NCBI GenBank assembly: GCA_019423265.1
Contig: JAHZBS010000026.1
Location: forward strand, 9,661-17,730
From: Clostridiales bacterium
GTDB taxonomy: Bacteria; Bacillota_A; Clostridia; Lachnospirales; Bianqueaceae
DNA length: 8,070 nt
Direction: 5' to 3'
The position numbers were made by a program, and so were the translations under genes. Below, one piece after another: positions 1 to 5,790 of the stretch. The notes under the pieces are model-generated. The model was not told the origin of the DNA, ran no database searches, and was given only the letters and a program-made list of their open reading frames with translations. The stretch's first letter is position 1, and every line of letters begins with the position of its first letter.

Positions 1-507
1 ATAGGCAAGCCAATACCACAGACTGTAGGAGAGATCCGCAGGACTCGCGATACCTGTCGCCGCCCGGAAAGCCACCGGATAAAGGAACAGAAATCCTCCC
101 ACCCCCAACGCTGTCAAAATCTGAATCCGCAGGCGTTTCGCCTTGGGAAATACGATGGGCAATACAATACCCAATACAATCCCCGAACGCCAGATCCAGG
201 AGATATCCAATAAGTACGACCCCAGTCCCTTTCCCTGAATCCCCTCTCGAACGCTGGCAATGGGATTCCATTGAATCGGTTGATAGGCCTGGAGCTCCCG
301 CATGGCCCGTATGGCGTCCCAGTCCAGGGGAAGGGGAAGAATCGTGTGGACCACTGTCGTATAGACAGACCACAGGGCAAATATAGCGACCGCATAATAA
401 ATCGCCGTCCATCCTTTTTTTCGGTTGCGGAGATAAAAGACCAAAAATATCACCGCGGCCAGCAGGATGGTCAAAGGGCCTGCAACCAGCTTATATCCGT
501 CATTCAC
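1..507 (-). CDS. VanZ-like multi-pass membrane protein, C-terminus cut by window edge
   Basis: The reverse-strand frame is open from a GTG at 507 to position 1, giving 169 residues with no stop, so the gene continues outside the window. A GAGG ribosome binding site at 519-516 sits 8 bases before the GTG. The nearby ATG at 503 leads to a stop within a few codons, so the GTG is preferred. Four hydrophobic segments are visible at about residues 7-27, 33-53, 97-120 and 129-149. The order of a WNPI segment (80-83), a long helix ending in LPIVFP and a basic KAKRLR turn, another helix, and then a polar stretch entering a further helix resembles VanZ-like proteins. The family match is moderate and from memory. 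VanZ-like proteins are envelope proteins; some are linked to low-level teicoplanin resistance, but no such role can be claimed here. It starts 18 bases after the cyclophilin stop and is probably the third gene of that operon. An unrelated small integral membrane protein remains possible. Confidence 0.6.
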   Translation of the reverse strand, partial: MNDGYKLVAGPLTILLAAVIFLVFYLRNRKKGWTAIYYAVAIFALWSVYTTVVHTILPLPLDWDAIRAMRELQAYQPIQWNPIASVREGIQGKGLGSYLLDISWIWRSGIVLGIVLPIVFPKAKRLRIQILTALGVGGFLFLYPVAFRAATGIASPADLSYSLWYWLAY

Positions 508-525
508 CGTCTGTTCCTCGCCTTC

Positions 526-1002
526 TTATTCCTCCGTATATTCAATTCTTTCAATCACCTGAGGGTCCGTCGGTTTATCCGCGTAATCCACATGGACCGC
601 TGCAATCTCATCCACCACGTCCATCCCTTCGACGACCTTCCCAAAGGCAGCATAGGAGCCGTCCAGATGAGGCGCGTCCTCGTGCATGATAAAAAATTGG
701 GATCCGGCAGAATTGGGATCCATGGCCCGCGCCATAGAAATGACGCCGCGAGTGTGGCGGATGGGATTGGAGACACCGTTTTGCGAAAATTCGCCCTTAA
801 TGTGGTAGCCGGGTCCTCCGGTTCCATCCCCCTTCGGGCACCCTCCCTGAATCATAAAACCGGCGATAACCCTGTGAAATGTCAGGCCATTGTAAAATTC
901 TTTTTTTACCAGGTCAATAAAATTCTGCACCGTTATGGGCGCCGCCTCCGGATACAGCTCCAGCTTTATCTGTTTTCCATTTTGCATTGTGATGGTGATC
1001 AT
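526..1002 (-). CDS. Cyclophilin-type peptidyl-prolyl cis-trans isomerase
   Basis: This 158-residue protein is a complete single-domain cyclophilin, which catalyses cis-trans isomerisation of proline peptide bonds during protein folding. No signal peptide is seen, so it should be cytoplasmic. The signature runs [13 protein letters not shown] at 42-54, carrying the catalytic Arg44 and the pocket residues Phe49 and Gln52. GTGGPGY follows at 60-66, GSQFFI at 100-105 and [12 protein letters not shown] at 112-123. The position of the human cyclophilin A Trp that contacts cyclosporin is His112 here; bacterial cyclophilins often lack that Trp, so weak drug binding would be expected. The pocket His of cyclophilin A corresponds to Tyr117. 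The start ATG overlaps the GNAT stop as ATGA, and an AAGGAG site at 1016-1011 lies 8 bases upstream inside the GNAT gene. This indicates translational coupling in an operon with the flanking genes. The length is normal for short bacterial cyclophilins. Confidence 0.95.
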   Translation of the reverse strand: MITITMQNGKQIKLELYPEAAPITVQNFIDLVKKEFYNGLTFHRVIAGFMIQGGCPKGDGTGGPGYHIKGEFSQNGVSNPIRHTRGVISMARAMDPNSAGSQFFIMHEDAPHLDGSYAAFGKVVEGMDVVDEIAAVHVDYADKPTDPQVIERIEYTEE

Positions 1003-1619
1003 GTGGCATTCTCCTTTTCAGCAGTAAATTTCTGCGCTTGCGCGCGGATGACAAGCTTGTGAATATGATTTTGCCCGATAAGCTTCAAGTAGGCCCCCCG
1101 AAGCGCCGCGGGCGCGCCAGCCGCCAGGTCTTCCATGGCGCGGCTTCTCGGCAAGGCCATGATGTGATACGGGACATCCCAGATAGAATAATATTCGAAA
1201 CCTGGCACCATCTCATAGCCAGCGCGCTCATAGAAAGCGATTCTCCGTGTCCGGGTCCGCCGCTCCTCGTCGGACTGCGCCAGCTCCGGCTTTTCCACCT
1301 CGATCAGAATCCCAGCCGTCTGCGCAAACTGTTCTTCCAGCGCTTTCATGAGCCTCCCGCCGATACCGCTCCCTCTATATTCCTCGTAGACGGCTAATAA
1401 GTAGAGCAGCACCATATTCTGTTCTGGCTCTGTCACGGTAAACACATAGGCGCAGTCGATCCCATCGGCTTGAAAGAGAAATCCTTCGGATACCCCCCGC
1501 TTCGTTCTGGACCGCATGGCTCTATAGGGCGGGTGCTCATTGTCCGGAAAATCCCGGCTGACCCGCTTATATACCATGTCAAAGTTTTCCAGGGTTATGG
1601 GCGTCAAGCGATCCCCCAT
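999..1619 (-). CDS. GNAT-family N-acetyltransferase
   Basis: This is a predicted 206-residue acetyltransferase that would transfer an acetyl group from acetyl-CoA to an unknown amine. The acetyl-CoA-binding motif A is visible: [18 protein letters not shown] at about 71-88, with the R-x-x-G-x-G-like loop at 82-88 followed by the helix RLMKALEE. Motif B is FYERAGY at 129-135. A tail of about 45 residues after MALPRS is charged and alanine-rich and not obviously part of the core fold. The reading frame stays open upstream to a TTG at 1658, but the predicted promoter puts transcription start near 1651, which excludes TTG1658 and GTG1652. ATG1619 is therefore chosen, with an AGGAAGG site about 11 bases upstream, a slightly long spacing; GTG1628 cannot be ruled out. 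The protein then begins [14 protein letters not shown], a typical GNAT N-terminus. It is the first gene of an operon with the cyclophilin (ATGA overlap) and the VanZ-like gene. Confidence 0.88.
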   Translation of the reverse strand: MGDRLTPITLENFDMVYKRVSRDFPDNEHPPYRAMRSRTKRGVSEGFLFQADGIDCAYVFTVTEPEQNMVLLYLLAVYEEYRGSGIGGRLMKALEEQFAQTAGILIEVEKPELAQSDEERRTRTRRIAFYERAGYEMVPGFEYYSIWDVPYHIMALPRSRAMEDLAAGAPAALRGAYLKLIGQNHIHKLVIRAQAQKFTAEKENAT

Positions 1620-1657
1620 CTTTAGCACCGCCTTCCTTGTCCTCTCAGTCACTGGCA

Positions 1658-1686
1658 AGTGTACTATAAAATGGAAGCCTTGTCAA
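1658..1686 (-). promoter_or_regulatory. Sigma-A-type promoter of the GNAT-cyclophilin-VanZ-like operon
   Basis: Read on the minus strand, a perfect TTGACA at 1686-1681 is followed by a 17-base spacer and TACACT at 1663-1658, which matches four of six bases of the -10 consensus. Transcription should start near 1651, about 32 bases before ATG1619. This placement decides the start of the acetyltransferase gene. Confidence 0.65.
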
Positions 1687-1713
1687 GGGAAGCACCGTCA
1701 CTTCTTCAAGAAA

Positions 1714-1755
1714 GCAAGCCTTCTTCAGAAAGCATGCTTTCTGAAGAAAGCTTGC
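1714..1755. repeat. 42-base near-perfect palindrome between divergent promoters
   Basis: Positions 1721-1748 form a perfect 28-base palindrome centred on GCATGC. It is flanked by one mismatched base on each side (C1720, A1749) and then by the matching arms GCAAGC (1714-1719) and GCTTGC (1750-1755). A related copy of one arm lies just upstream: CTTCTTCAAGAAAGC at 1701-1715 compared with CTTCTTCAGAAAGC at 1720-1733. The element lies 27 bases from the -35 box of the GNAT operon and 18 bases from the -35 box of the helicase. It is therefore upstream of both predicted transcription starts and should not be in either mRNA. That argues for a DNA-level role such as an operator, or for a dispersed repeat copy, rather than a terminator. 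No good T-tract follows on the plus strand. Confidence 0.85.
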
Positions 1756-1773
1756 AAAATATCGCAGAATCCC

Positions 1774-1802
1774 TTGTCATTGAAGTAAAACCATGGTATA
1801 AT
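1774..1802 (+). promoter_or_regulatory. Sigma-A-type promoter with extended -10 for the DEAD-box helicase
   Basis: TTGTCA at 1774-1779 is followed by a 17-base spacer and a perfect TATAAT at 1797-1802. A TG at 1794-1795 makes an extended -10 (TGGTATAAT). Transcription should start near 1809, giving a leader of about 100 bases before ATG1909. This is the strongest promoter visible in the window. Confidence 0.8.
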
Positions 1803-1867
1803 AAAATGTTGTATCAAATGAATTCACATCTTCCCAGTGAACAGTTGGTACATGATTCCATATGAAC

Positions 1868-1885
1868 TTACAGAATTCGCTGTAA
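1868..1885 (+). other. Small inverted repeat in the helicase mRNA leader
   Basis: TTACAG at 1868-1873 and CTGTAA at 1880-1885 are perfect complements separated by six bases. They could form a small hairpin ending about 14 bases before the AAAGG ribosome binding site. It could equally be a protein-binding half-site pair or chance. A long leader on a DEAD-box helicase gene recalls the cold-regulated leader of Escherichia coli csdA, but no regulatory function is shown here. Confidence 0.35.
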
Positions 1886-1908
1886 CAAAGCAGCATTGAA
1901 AGGAAAAT

Positions 1909-3636
1909 ATGACAGCCTATAAAAATTTTGAAGACATGAACCTCTCGGAGGAGGTTATCCGCGCCGTGCAGGATATGGGATTTGAGGAGGCCACCCCCAT
2001 CCAATCGCAGGCCATTGAAATCATTATGTCCGGGCAGGACGTCATCGGACAGTCACAGACAGGGACCGGCAAAACAGCCGCATTTGGGATCCCCTGCATC
2101 GAACAGATCGATCCGGATGACCGGTATCTGCAAGCGGTCATCCTGTGTCCGACACGGGAGCTGGCCATCCAGGTCTGCGAAGAATTTCGCAAACTCTTGA
2201 AGTATAAAGACAATATCAAGGTCGTACCCGTCTACGGCGGACAGCCCATCGACCGCCAGATCTCCGCTTTAAAAAAAGGGGCACAGATCATCATCGGCAC
2301 CCCCGGCCGCTTCATGGATCACATGCGGCGCCATACGATTAAAGTCTCTCACGTCCAGATGGTTGTGCTGGACGAGGCCGATGAAATGCTGGACATGGGC
2401 TTCCGCGAAGACATTGAGCTGATTTTGTCCCAAATGCCGGTGGAGGAACGGCAGACGATTCTATTTTCCGCCACCATGCCCCAGGAGATCCTTGACCTGA
2501 CGAAACAATACCAGCGGGATCCCCAGCTGATCAAGACAACGCCTAAGGAATTGACAGTCCCGAAGATCGAACAGATTTACTTTGAGGTCAAAGAAAAAAT
2601 GAAGCTCGAAGCCCTGTGCCGCCTCATCGATCTGTATTCGCCCGAGCGCTCCATGGTCTTTTGCAATACAAAAAAGCGCGTGGACGAGCTGACGCAGCAG
2701 CTGCAAGGCCGCGGCTATTTTGCCGACGGTCTTCACGGGGATCTGAAGCAAGTCCAGCGCGATCTGGTTATGAAAAAATTTCGCCAGGGGACCATTGAGA
2801 TTTTGGTGGCCACGGACGTGGCAGCCCGCGGCATCGATGTGGACGATATCGACATCGTATTTAACTACGACATCCCCTCCGACGAGGAGTACTACGTACA
2901 CCGGATCGGCCGAACCGGCCGGGCTGGCAAGACGGGCAAGGCGTACACTTTCGCCGTGGGGAAGGAGGTCTACAAGCTCCGGGATATCATGCGCTATACG
3001 GGCAGCAGAATACTTCCCCAGCGGCTTCCCACTCTCAGCGATATCGAGGAGGTTAAGACCCGCGCCTTTCTCAGCGAACTGAAGGCTTCCATCGATGAGG
3101 GGCATCTGACCAAGTATGTCAACCTGGTGGAGAGCCTGGTGGAAGAAGATTATTCCGTCATGGACATCGCCGCCGCGCTCCTCAAACGAGAGCTCTACGA
3201 CGACACCAGCGAGGAAGAAGACGACATCTCCATTACGCCTACCAAAATTCCGGAGCGCGAGTATTCGGATGCCGATATGGTTCGCCTGTACATCAATATC
3301 GGAAAAAACCAGCAGATCCGGACGAAGGATATTGTCGGCGCCATCGCAGGCGAGACGGGCATACCCGGAAAGATCATCGGCGCCATCGATATCTTTGACA
3401 ATTTTACCTTTGTGGATATCCCGGTGGATTATGTCAAAGATGTTTTGATGGGCATGAAGAACAATCAGATCAAAGGAAAAGCCGTCAATGTTGAGCGCGC
3501 TCAGGATGTGAAAGGAAGTGGGCGGAAAGGAAAAGGAACGCCCGCCAATCGAGGCGAGGCTGGTAAGAGAAAGCCTGCCGCTCACGGAGCGAGATCGGAA
3601 AACCGCGGAAAAAAGAAAAGTTGGAATGGAAAATAG
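1909..3636 (+). CDS. deaD: DEAD-box ATP-dependent RNA helicase with DbpA-type RNA-binding domain
   Basis: This 575-residue cytoplasmic helicase uses ATP to unwind or remodel structured RNA, typically in ribosome assembly, mRNA decay or cold adaptation. All core motifs are present. They are a Q motif near 29-33, Walker A SQTGTGKT (49-56), PTRELA (81-86), TPGR (131-134), DEAD (155-158), SAT (188-190), HGD (276-278), ATDVAARGID (301-310) and HRIGRTGR (331-338). An acidic linker (about 431-438) leads to a DbpA/CsdA-type RRM-like domain at about 456-530. The protein ends in a Lys/Arg/Gly-rich tail (about 535-575), which usually adds nonspecific RNA affinity. The start ATG has an AAAGG site five to six bases upstream. 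The gene stands alone, with its own promoter, a leader of about 100 bases and a terminator 11 bases after the stop. The symbol follows the domain layout; Bacillota relatives are also named cshA or dbpA/yxiN, so the exact orthologue is less certain than the family. Confidence 0.97.
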   Translation: MTAYKNFEDMNLSEEVIRAVQDMGFEEATPIQSQAIEIIMSGQDVIGQSQTGTGKTAAFGIPCIEQIDPDDRYLQAVILCPTRELAIQVCEEFRKLLKYKDNIKVVPVYGGQPIDRQISALKKGAQIIIGTPGRFMDHMRRHTIKVSHVQMVVLDEADEMLDMGFREDIELILSQMPVEERQTILFSATMPQEILDLTKQYQRDPQLIKTTPKELTVPKIEQIYFEVKEKMKLEALCRLIDLYSPERSMVFCNTKKRVDELTQQLQGRGYFADGLHGDLKQVQRDLVMKKFRQGTIEILVATDVAARGIDVDDIDIVFNYDIPSDEEYYVHRIGRTGRAGKTGKAYTFAVGKEVYKLRDIMRYTGSRILPQRLPTLSDIEEVKTRAFLSELKASIDEGHLTKYVNLVESLVEEDYSVMDIAAALLKRELYDDTSEEEDDISITPTKIPEREYSDADMVRLYINIGKNQQIRTKDIVGAIAGETGIPGKIIGAIDIFDNFTFVDIPVDYVKDVLMGMKNNQIKGKAVNVERAQDVKGSGRKGKGTPANRGEAGKRKPAAHGARSENRGKKKSWNGK

Positions 3637-3647
3637 ATCAATGCAAA

Positions 3648-3692
3648 GCGCCCTGTCCCACAGATGAATCTCTGTGGACAGGGCGCTTTTTT
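3648..3692 (+). terminator. Strong intrinsic terminator of the helicase gene
   Basis: The left arm (3648-3664, beginning GCGCCCTGTCC) pairs with the right arm (3671-3686, ending GACAGGGCGC). The stem is about 16 base pairs with a single bulged C and a six-base loop, followed by six T at 3687-3692. It begins 11 bases after the helicase stop. The ThuA-like/Gfo unit converges on it from the other side; in that direction the hairpin is followed only by CTTTGCATT, so termination of the minus-strand transcript would be weaker. Confidence 0.92.
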
Positions 3693-3707
3693 CTGGGCAG
3701 GGGACCA

Positions 3708-4817
3708 TTACGCTCCGAAGATCCCCTCCAAATCATGCCGCAGCATGGGCGCAGGGCGGGACGGGCAGGATTCCAACTCGATATGCTGCCCCTTCTCTTG
3801 ACTTCGCTGGAAACCGGTCATGATCTCCAGCACGTGGAAGGTGATTTCGCTGCTGGCGCGAAAGCTTCGGCCTGTCTGAATCGCTTTTGCCATATCCGCC
3901 AATCCCATACCTCGGCTGTTGTCTGCATAGCCGAAGGTCAGCGGCATGTCATAGAATCGACCTTCCTCTGGCCGGTACAGTCGAACAGGGCCTCCAAACC
4001 CATTGGGATCCGGGACGGACAACGTCCCCTGTGAACCGTAGACCTCGATCCATGGCATCTCTGCCTTATAGACATCAAATGTCGTGAAGATTGTGCCGAT
4101 AGCGCCGCAGGCGAACTGCATCATCCCTGTGATATAGGTTGGCACATCCACATGGATGACTTCGCCATAGTGGGGCTCACTGGTGATGGTTCTCTGAGGA
4201 AATGTACTTTTGGTCATGCCGGAGATGGCCGTGACAGCGCCCAACAGATTGACAAGGGCCGTCAGATAATAGGGTCCCATGTCCAGCATAGGGCCGCCGC
4301 CGAATTTGTAGTAGAATTCCGGGTCCGGATGCCAAGTCTCATGCCCGTGGCAGACCATAAAGGCTGACGCGCCCACCGGCGTCCCAATGTATCCGTCGTC
4401 TATCAGTTTTCGGCAAGTCTGGATTCCCGCCCCCATGAAGGTATCGGGAGCCCCGCCGATGAGCAGATGTCTTTCTTTCGCCAGGGCAATCAGTTCTTTC
4501 CCCTCTTCCAGCGTCGCGCCCAGAGGCTTCTCGGAATACACATGCTTCCCCGCCTTTAGCGCTTCGCTTGTAACGCCAAAATGCTCATACGGCCGGGTCA
4601 GATTCAGCACAATATCCACGTCCGGGTCCGCAAAGAGCTCGTACATATCCTCGTACAGCCTGGGAATCTTATACTCCTCCACCGCTTTCTCCGCGCGCTC
4701 CCGAATCAGGTCGCAAACTCCAATGATTTCCATCTCCTTGAACCGGTATGTCAGATTCTTCAGATAGATGCCGCTTATAGAACCGCAGCCGACGATTCCA
4801 ATCTTCACCGTTCTCAT
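3708..4817 (-). CDS. Gfo/Idh/MocA-family NAD(P)-dependent oxidoreductase
   Basis: This 369-residue protein should oxidise or reduce a sugar, sugar derivative or cyclitol with NAD(P). The N-terminal Rossmann fold shows GIVGCGSISG at 7-16 with the Gly-x-Gly-x-x loop, and an acidic residue after the second strand (VCD, 34-36), which is typical of NAD preference. The family EKP motif is at 96-98. The substrate-domain motif is GGGPMLDMGPYY at 173-184. Many family members carry Asp and His in this stretch (LDIGxH); here Asp179 is kept but the His position appears to be Tyr183, so the catalytic arrangement may differ. A near-ideal AGGAGG site at 4831-4826 lies 8 bases before the ATG. The gene begins 25 bases after the ThuA-like stop, so the two are almost certainly cotranscribed. 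The pairing recalls rhizobial thuA-thuB, where the oxidoreductase forms 3-keto sugars. The actual substrate is unknown. Confidence 0.93.
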   Translation of the reverse strand: MRTVKIGIVGCGSISGIYLKNLTYRFKEMEIIGVCDLIRERAEKAVEEYKIPRLYEDMYELFADPDVDIVLNLTRPYEHFGVTSEALKAGKHVYSEKPLGATLEEGKELIALAKERHLLIGGAPDTFMGAGIQTCRKLIDDGYIGTPVGASAFMVCHGHETWHPDPEFYYKFGGGPMLDMGPYYLTALVNLLGAVTAISGMTKSTFPQRTITSEPHYGEVIHVDVPTYITGMMQFACGAIGTIFTTFDVYKAEMPWIEVYGSQGTLSVPDPNGFGGPVRLYRPEEGRFYDMPLTFGYADNSRGMGLADMAKAIQTGRSFRASSEITFHVLEIMTGFQRSQEKGQHIELESCPSRPAPMLRHDLEGIFGA

Positions 4818-4842
4818 GCGAATCTCCTCCTACTATTTTCGG

Positions 4843-5565
4843 TTAATACATTTTGGCGTTATTCTCAAAAGCTTCTGTGGTGAGCCCTTCACGCACGGCG
4901 ATCTCCTTGCCCTCCGCGGCCCACAGCATACCTCGGCGCATCAGCACTTCCGCCGTCGGTGAATTTTCAAACACATCGTCGTGATGCCCCAGCGAATTAT
5001 AAAAGACACGTCCATTTCCCCACCGCTTTGTCCAGACCACCGGCATATCCACAATCCCGTTGGAGATATGGTAGTAGCTGATCAGGGGGAAGCGGGTGGT
5101 CGCCAACACCTCGATGGCAGGGTCCACGTGCAGGTAGTAGTGTTCGCTCTTGACCGTAAAGTCCTCTAATCCGTACACGATAGGGCTTGAAGAGCTTTTA
5201 ATGTTAACCGTATATTCGACGCCATCTCCTCCTGGATGGCTGACCCACTGGCCGCCGGTTATAAATTGCCATTCGGTATCCTGGCGGAACGAATCGCACA
5301 TTCCACCGTGGCAACCGGCCAACCCAACGCCAGCGCCTACGGCCTTGGCCACGTTTCGGGTATACTCGCTTTTGATCTCTCCTCCGGTCCAGCACGCCAC
5401 CAACAAATCCAGCTCCATCAGCGCATCGAGATCTGCCAGGCACTCCAGCGTGTCGGAGATCTCCGTCTGAAATCCTTCTTCCTGTAAGATTCTAGAGAAT
5501 CTTGCGGAAGTCAACTTTGGTTCATGTCCATCCCAGCCGCCCTGGAAAAGTAATGCTTTTTTCAT
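4843..5565 (-). CDS. ThuA-like domain protein (trehalose-utilisation family)
   Basis: This 240-residue protein has a class I glutamine amidotransferase-like fold of the ThuA family, whose biochemical reaction is poorly defined. Recognisable stretches are a hydrophobic first strand (KKALLFQGGWDGHE, 2-15), GCHGG at 84-88, TGGQWVSHPGG at 103-113, SEHYYLHVDP at 140-149, and a C-terminal VVWTKRWGNGRVFYNSLGH at 176-194. All of these are typical of ThuA-like proteins. The open frame continues 28 codons upstream to an ATG at 5649. ATG5565 is chosen because a GGAGG site at 5579-5575 lies 9 bases before it and because the family normally starts at this strand. The gene is first in a unit with the Gfo/Idh/MocA oxidoreductase, 25 bases apart. 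In rhizobia ThuA acts with such an oxidoreductase on trehalose and related disaccharides through 3-keto forms; a role in processing a keto-sugar here is an inference. No sugar transporter is adjacent. Confidence 0.9.
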   Translation of the reverse strand: MKKALLFQGGWDGHEPKLTSARFSRILQEEGFQTEISDTLECLADLDALMELDLLVACWTGGEIKSEYTRNVAKAVGAGVGLAGCHGGMCDSFRQDTEWQFITGGQWVSHPGGDGVEYTVNIKSSSSPIVYGLEDFTVKSEHYYLHVDPAIEVLATTRFPLISYYHISNGIVDMPVVWTKRWGNGRVFYNSLGHHDDVFENSPTAEVLMRRGMLWAAEGKEIAVREGLTTEAFENNAKMY

Positions 5566-5681
5566 TGTATTCTCCCTCCATCCCTTAACAGTCTTAGTAG
5601 CGTCAATCGACAGCGCTCTGATCTGAGCCTCCGTCCATTCTCTGTACATCTTAGCACAATTCTCTCCATTTGGCTTGCCAT
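5562..5681 (-). other. Possible 39-codon leader reading frame coupled to the ThuA-like gene
   Basis: An ATG at 5681, with a GAGG site 7 bases upstream, opens a frame of 39 codons. It stops at TGA 5564-5562, overlapping the ATG of the ThuA-like gene (5565-5563) in the CAATGA arrangement common for translational coupling. The predicted peptide is strongly arginine-rich (it contains RRLRSER and LLRLLRD) and uses many AGA, AGG and CTA codons. It resembles no family I know and may be chance. If real, it would be a leader peptide feeding ribosomes onto the ThuA-like gene. Confidence 0.2.
5575..5579 (-). promoter_or_regulatory. Ribosome binding site deciding the ThuA-like start
   Basis: A GGAGG on the minus strand, within GGAGGGAGA, lies 9 bases before ATG5565. 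It supports this start over the in-frame ATG 28 codons upstream at 5649, whose upstream sequence (GAGAGAATTGTGCTAAG) has only a weak and distant purine run. Confidence 0.7.
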
Positions 5682-5723
5682 TTCTTTTCCTCAGTCAGAC
5701 AATTATTGCTAATTCTAAAGGTA

Positions 5724-5770
5724 CATAAAATAACCCCCGGCATTTGAAGGTATGCTTACAAATGCCGGGG
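5724..5770 (-). terminator. Intrinsic terminator of the MFS transporter gene
   Basis: CCCCGGCATTTG at 5735-5746 and CAAATGCCGGGG at 5759-5770 form a perfect 12-base-pair stem with a 12-base loop. Read on the minus strand it begins 20 bases after the transporter stop and is followed by the T-rich GTTATTTTATG. It separates the transporter from the ThuA-like/Gfo unit downstream on the same strand. On the plus strand the stem is followed by TTCTCAATTTT, but no plus-strand gene feeds into it. Confidence 0.85.
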
Positions 5771-5790
5771 TTCTCAATTTTGTACTAGCG

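Noticed and set aside
271..1062. 263-codon plus-strand open frame
   Set aside because: It lies antisense across the VanZ-like, cyclophilin and GNAT genes, its translation resembles no family, and the cyclophilin on the opposite strand is unmistakable.
1663..1686. TATAGT at 1668-1663 as the -10 box of the GNAT promoter
   Set aside because: The spacer to TTGACA would be only 12 bases; TACACT at 1663-1658 gives the proper 17.
1714..1755. The palindrome as an intrinsic terminator
   Set aside because: No gene is transcribed into it from either side, since both flanking transcripts start beyond it and point away, and the plus-strand side is followed by AAAATATCGC rather than a T-run.
1701..1755. 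CRISPR or tandem repeat array
   Set aside because: Only two direct, imperfect copies and one inverted copy of a short unit are present, with no regular spacers and no cas genes in the window.
1659..1865. 68-codon plus-strand open frame across the intergenic region
   Set aside because: It spans the palindrome and the helicase promoter and would start far upstream of the predicted transcription start. No family resemblance was seen.
2461..3708. 415-codon minus-strand open frame
   Set aside because: It is antisense to conserved helicase sequence and crosses the helicase terminator. Its length follows from the codon bias of the helicase, and its translation shows no domain.
5204..5443. 79-codon minus-strand open frame inside the ThuA-like gene
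   Set aside because: It is out of frame with a well-supported ThuA-like protein, and its arginine- and glycine-rich translation looks like an alternate-frame shadow.
5724..5760. Promoter for the ThuA-like/Gfo unit near TTTTAT-17-AATAAT
   Set aside because: The -10-like AATAAT is acceptable but the -35-like TTTTAT matches the consensus poorly, so I could not support a specific promoter for this unit.
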